This document shows positions 62,701-64,000 of a stretch of 64,000 nt of DNA, in pieces (positions within the stretch are counted from its first letter, which is position 1; the number at the start of each line of letters is the position of its first letter). The position numbers were made by a program, and so were the translations under genes. The DNA comes from Quillaja saponaria (taxonomy: Eukaryota; Streptophyta; Magnoliopsida; Fabales; Quillajaceae): positions 11,666,134 to 11,730,133 of the forward strand of contig CM055618.1 in NCBI GenBank assembly GCA_029379385.1, written 5' to 3'. The notes under the pieces are model-generated. The model made no database searches, was not told the DNA's origin, and saw nothing but the letters and a program-made list of their open reading frames with translations.

Positions 62701-63402
62701 CGACTTGGTTTGACGGTGAGATTAACTGTTGATATATTATTCATCTGTTATCCTTTCCTAAGATGCATGATTCTGATTACTTCTTCATTCTAGTATTTTT
62801 GTGTAGCTCCTGGATCAAGATCTTCCCCACTAGCTATTGCTGCTTCCACTCATCAGTTAGTAACATGCATTTCATGCTATGATGAACGATCTCTTGCGTT
62901 TCATGCTGTTGGTTATTCTAGAGGATCTCACAGCCCAGCTGTAGTCATAACTTCATCTGGCACTGCAGTTTCAAATCTCCTTCCTGCTGTGAGTTCTGTT
63001 CATCTTTTACAATTTGGATTTGTTCAGTTCAGTGAAAACGTAACTGTTGATAATCTCTCAGTCAATCTATTATTATGAGCCTACTTCCTAATTCATTGCA
63101 ATGGTATATATCAAGCATTTGAGTAGGACACAGTTCTATCATTGCTTTGACTGTTTGTAGATGGCGTAGTTTTCTCATCAAAAAGTTTTATTTCATAGAC
63201 TTCAAATTTTGCTTTTGCTGAAAGCCTGAAATTAGGGTATGCAGCTAAACTTTATTATAATGTGCATCCATTAGAGATGTGTCACATTAGCAACAATCTG
63301 CAGGTTGTGGAGGCAAGTCAAGATTTTGTACCACTTATTTTGCTTACGGCTGATCGTCCTCCAGAGCTGCAGGATGTTGGAGCAAACCAAGCTATCAATC
63401 AG
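57110..63402 (+). CDS. PHYLLO: PHYLLO (MenF-MenD-MenC-MenH fusion), first eleven exons
   Basis: Exons: 57110-57268, 57372-57581, 57777-57994, 59571-59688, 59825-59938, 60574-60675, 61000-61056, 61185-61253, 62611-62715, 62794-62988 and 63304-63402. All are GT-AG and phase-consistent, and give one open frame of 482 codons with no break. The gene continues past 64000. Residues 1-50 form a plastid transit peptide ([20 protein letters not shown]). The next part is the N-terminal half of isochorismate synthase (MenF): [36 protein letters not shown]. After exon 8 the protein passes straight into MenD (SEPHCHC synthase): [74 protein letters not shown]. The MenC and MenH modules should lie beyond the window. 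The protein serves phylloquinone (vitamin K1) synthesis for photosystem I. The intron after exon 3 holds a hAT-like MITE. Confidence 0.95.
58533..59042. mobile_element. hAT-like MITE in PHYLLO intron 3, 510 bp
   Basis: The left end is CAGTGTTATTAAAGGC; the right end is CCTTTAATAACACT plus one base, its inverse complement. Inside, AGGCGCACCT-like words near the left end recur inverted near the right end. The flanking octamers ATAGAGAA (58525-58532) and TTAGATAA (59043-59050) agree at 6 of 8 positions, the size of a hAT target duplication. The interior is GC-richer than the host intron and has no transposase. Confidence 0.72.
59717..59746. repeat. (TTTC)n microsatellite in PHYLLO intron 4
   Basis: A run of TTTC tetranucleotides downstream of exon 4. 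It sits in the intron and does not affect coding. Confidence 0.85.
60178..60370. repeat. Tandem duplication in PHYLLO intron 5, 121-bp period
   Basis: TCAAAGAACCATTCCATCTA starts at 60178 and again at 60299. Both copies go on through AAGYTGTTAGGTGAG, AATARGTTATAATC and TTAC. The unit looks like a fragment of a dispersed plant repeat duplicated in place. Confidence 0.8.
62320..62334. repeat. Poly-G run in PHYLLO intron 8
   Basis: About 15 G in a row inside the long intron between the MenF-like and MenD-like exons. Confidence 0.9.
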
Positions 63403-64000
63403 GTACCAAATAATGTTATTAACTAGTTTGGTATTATATTTTCTTTAATTTGCATATCTTCACCTAATAAAACAAATTAGGCATTGAATTTTGTGTCTGA
63501 GTTATATGAATTATTATTTTACCTAAAACTGTATACAGCTTATTTGCTACTGATGTAATTAAGGGACTCAATTTGGCAATTTACTCTCCCTCATGACAAC
63601 TGGTTGCAACATGGAGACTGAAGATCAATAATTAGTTGATCATATGCATTCTTCTTATTGTTTGATCTTCTACTTCTTCTAGATGCCCGAGTATCTTTCA
63701 TTGACTGTGATATTTTTACCTAATTCATTAAGGGCATTGAGGACATGTATTCTACTACTCCACTTTGTAATAGAAAATGGTTTTGCATAGACCACTTTGA
63801 TGTGTTTGTGATTACAAAATCTTGTCAAATGTCAGTACCTACTAACTGTTTGTTGCTTACTTGTTTTTGGAAGTCTAATTTAATGAAATCATATTCAAGT
63901 TTTCGAAGGGTATTGATGCACTGAACTTTGTGGAGAATTGCTGGAAATGAGATTAATAAAAATGTAGACACATACAAGCCCGAGTGCTTATATGTGTGTG

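Noticed and set aside
1..64000. CRISPR array, rRNA genes or organelle DNA insertion
   Set aside because: No spaced direct repeats of that kind, no rRNA cores and no block of plastid or mitochondrial genes were seen.

Overview
The window is nuclear DNA of a flowering plant. It shows AT-rich intergenic space, short GT-AG introns, plastid-targeting leaders and plant-specific families (phytosulfokine, SOB-FIVE-LIKE, class III peroxidase, PHYLLO). The gene set fits a eudicot, probably a rosid. The species cannot be named from the sequence alone.

Layout, left to right: a TTM1/TTM2-type uridine-kinase/CYTH protein (-, 3' part outside the window); a large Tourist-like MITE; a peroxidase-11-like gene (-); a fold-back element and a second MITE; a proteasome assembly chaperone 1 (PAC1/PSMG1) homologue with a broken frame (-); a ceramide synthase of the LAG1/LOH type (-, six exons); a SOB-FIVE-LIKE gene (+); a decayed 6-phosphogluconate dehydrogenase copy (-); a 32-bp tandem array and a tRNA-derived SINE; a plastid GNAT acetyltransferase (+); a 48-residue one-TM protein (-); a phytosulfokine precursor whose hormone core reads YIYTT (+); a group-S bZIP factor (-); a roughly 9-kb gene-poor stretch; a ZIP metal transporter (-); and, divergently transcribed, the first eleven exons of PHYLLO (+), which runs off the right edge.

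From memory, the order peroxidase 11 / SOFL2 / bZIP8 / PHYLLO matches Arabidopsis At1g68850-At1g68890, and TTM2 / TLC protein / SOFL1 / GNAT matches At1g26190-At1g26220. The window then looks like the unduplicated counterpart of two Arabidopsis blocks whose genes were split between duplicates.

A striking property is the number of otherwise well-conserved genes carrying single-base frame breaks: peroxidase (about 11450), PAC1 (three places), SOFL (about 30770), GNAT (about 38561), probably phytosulfokine exon 1 (about 43310) and ZIP (56040-56100). TTM, LOH, bZIP and all eleven PHYLLO exons are clean. Crossing the break recovers the family's normal C-terminus in the peroxidase, SOFL and GNAT genes and the rest of the conserved protein in ZIP. 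Residual indel errors in the assembly are therefore at least as likely as gene death. No CRISPR array, rRNA gene or true tRNA gene was found.
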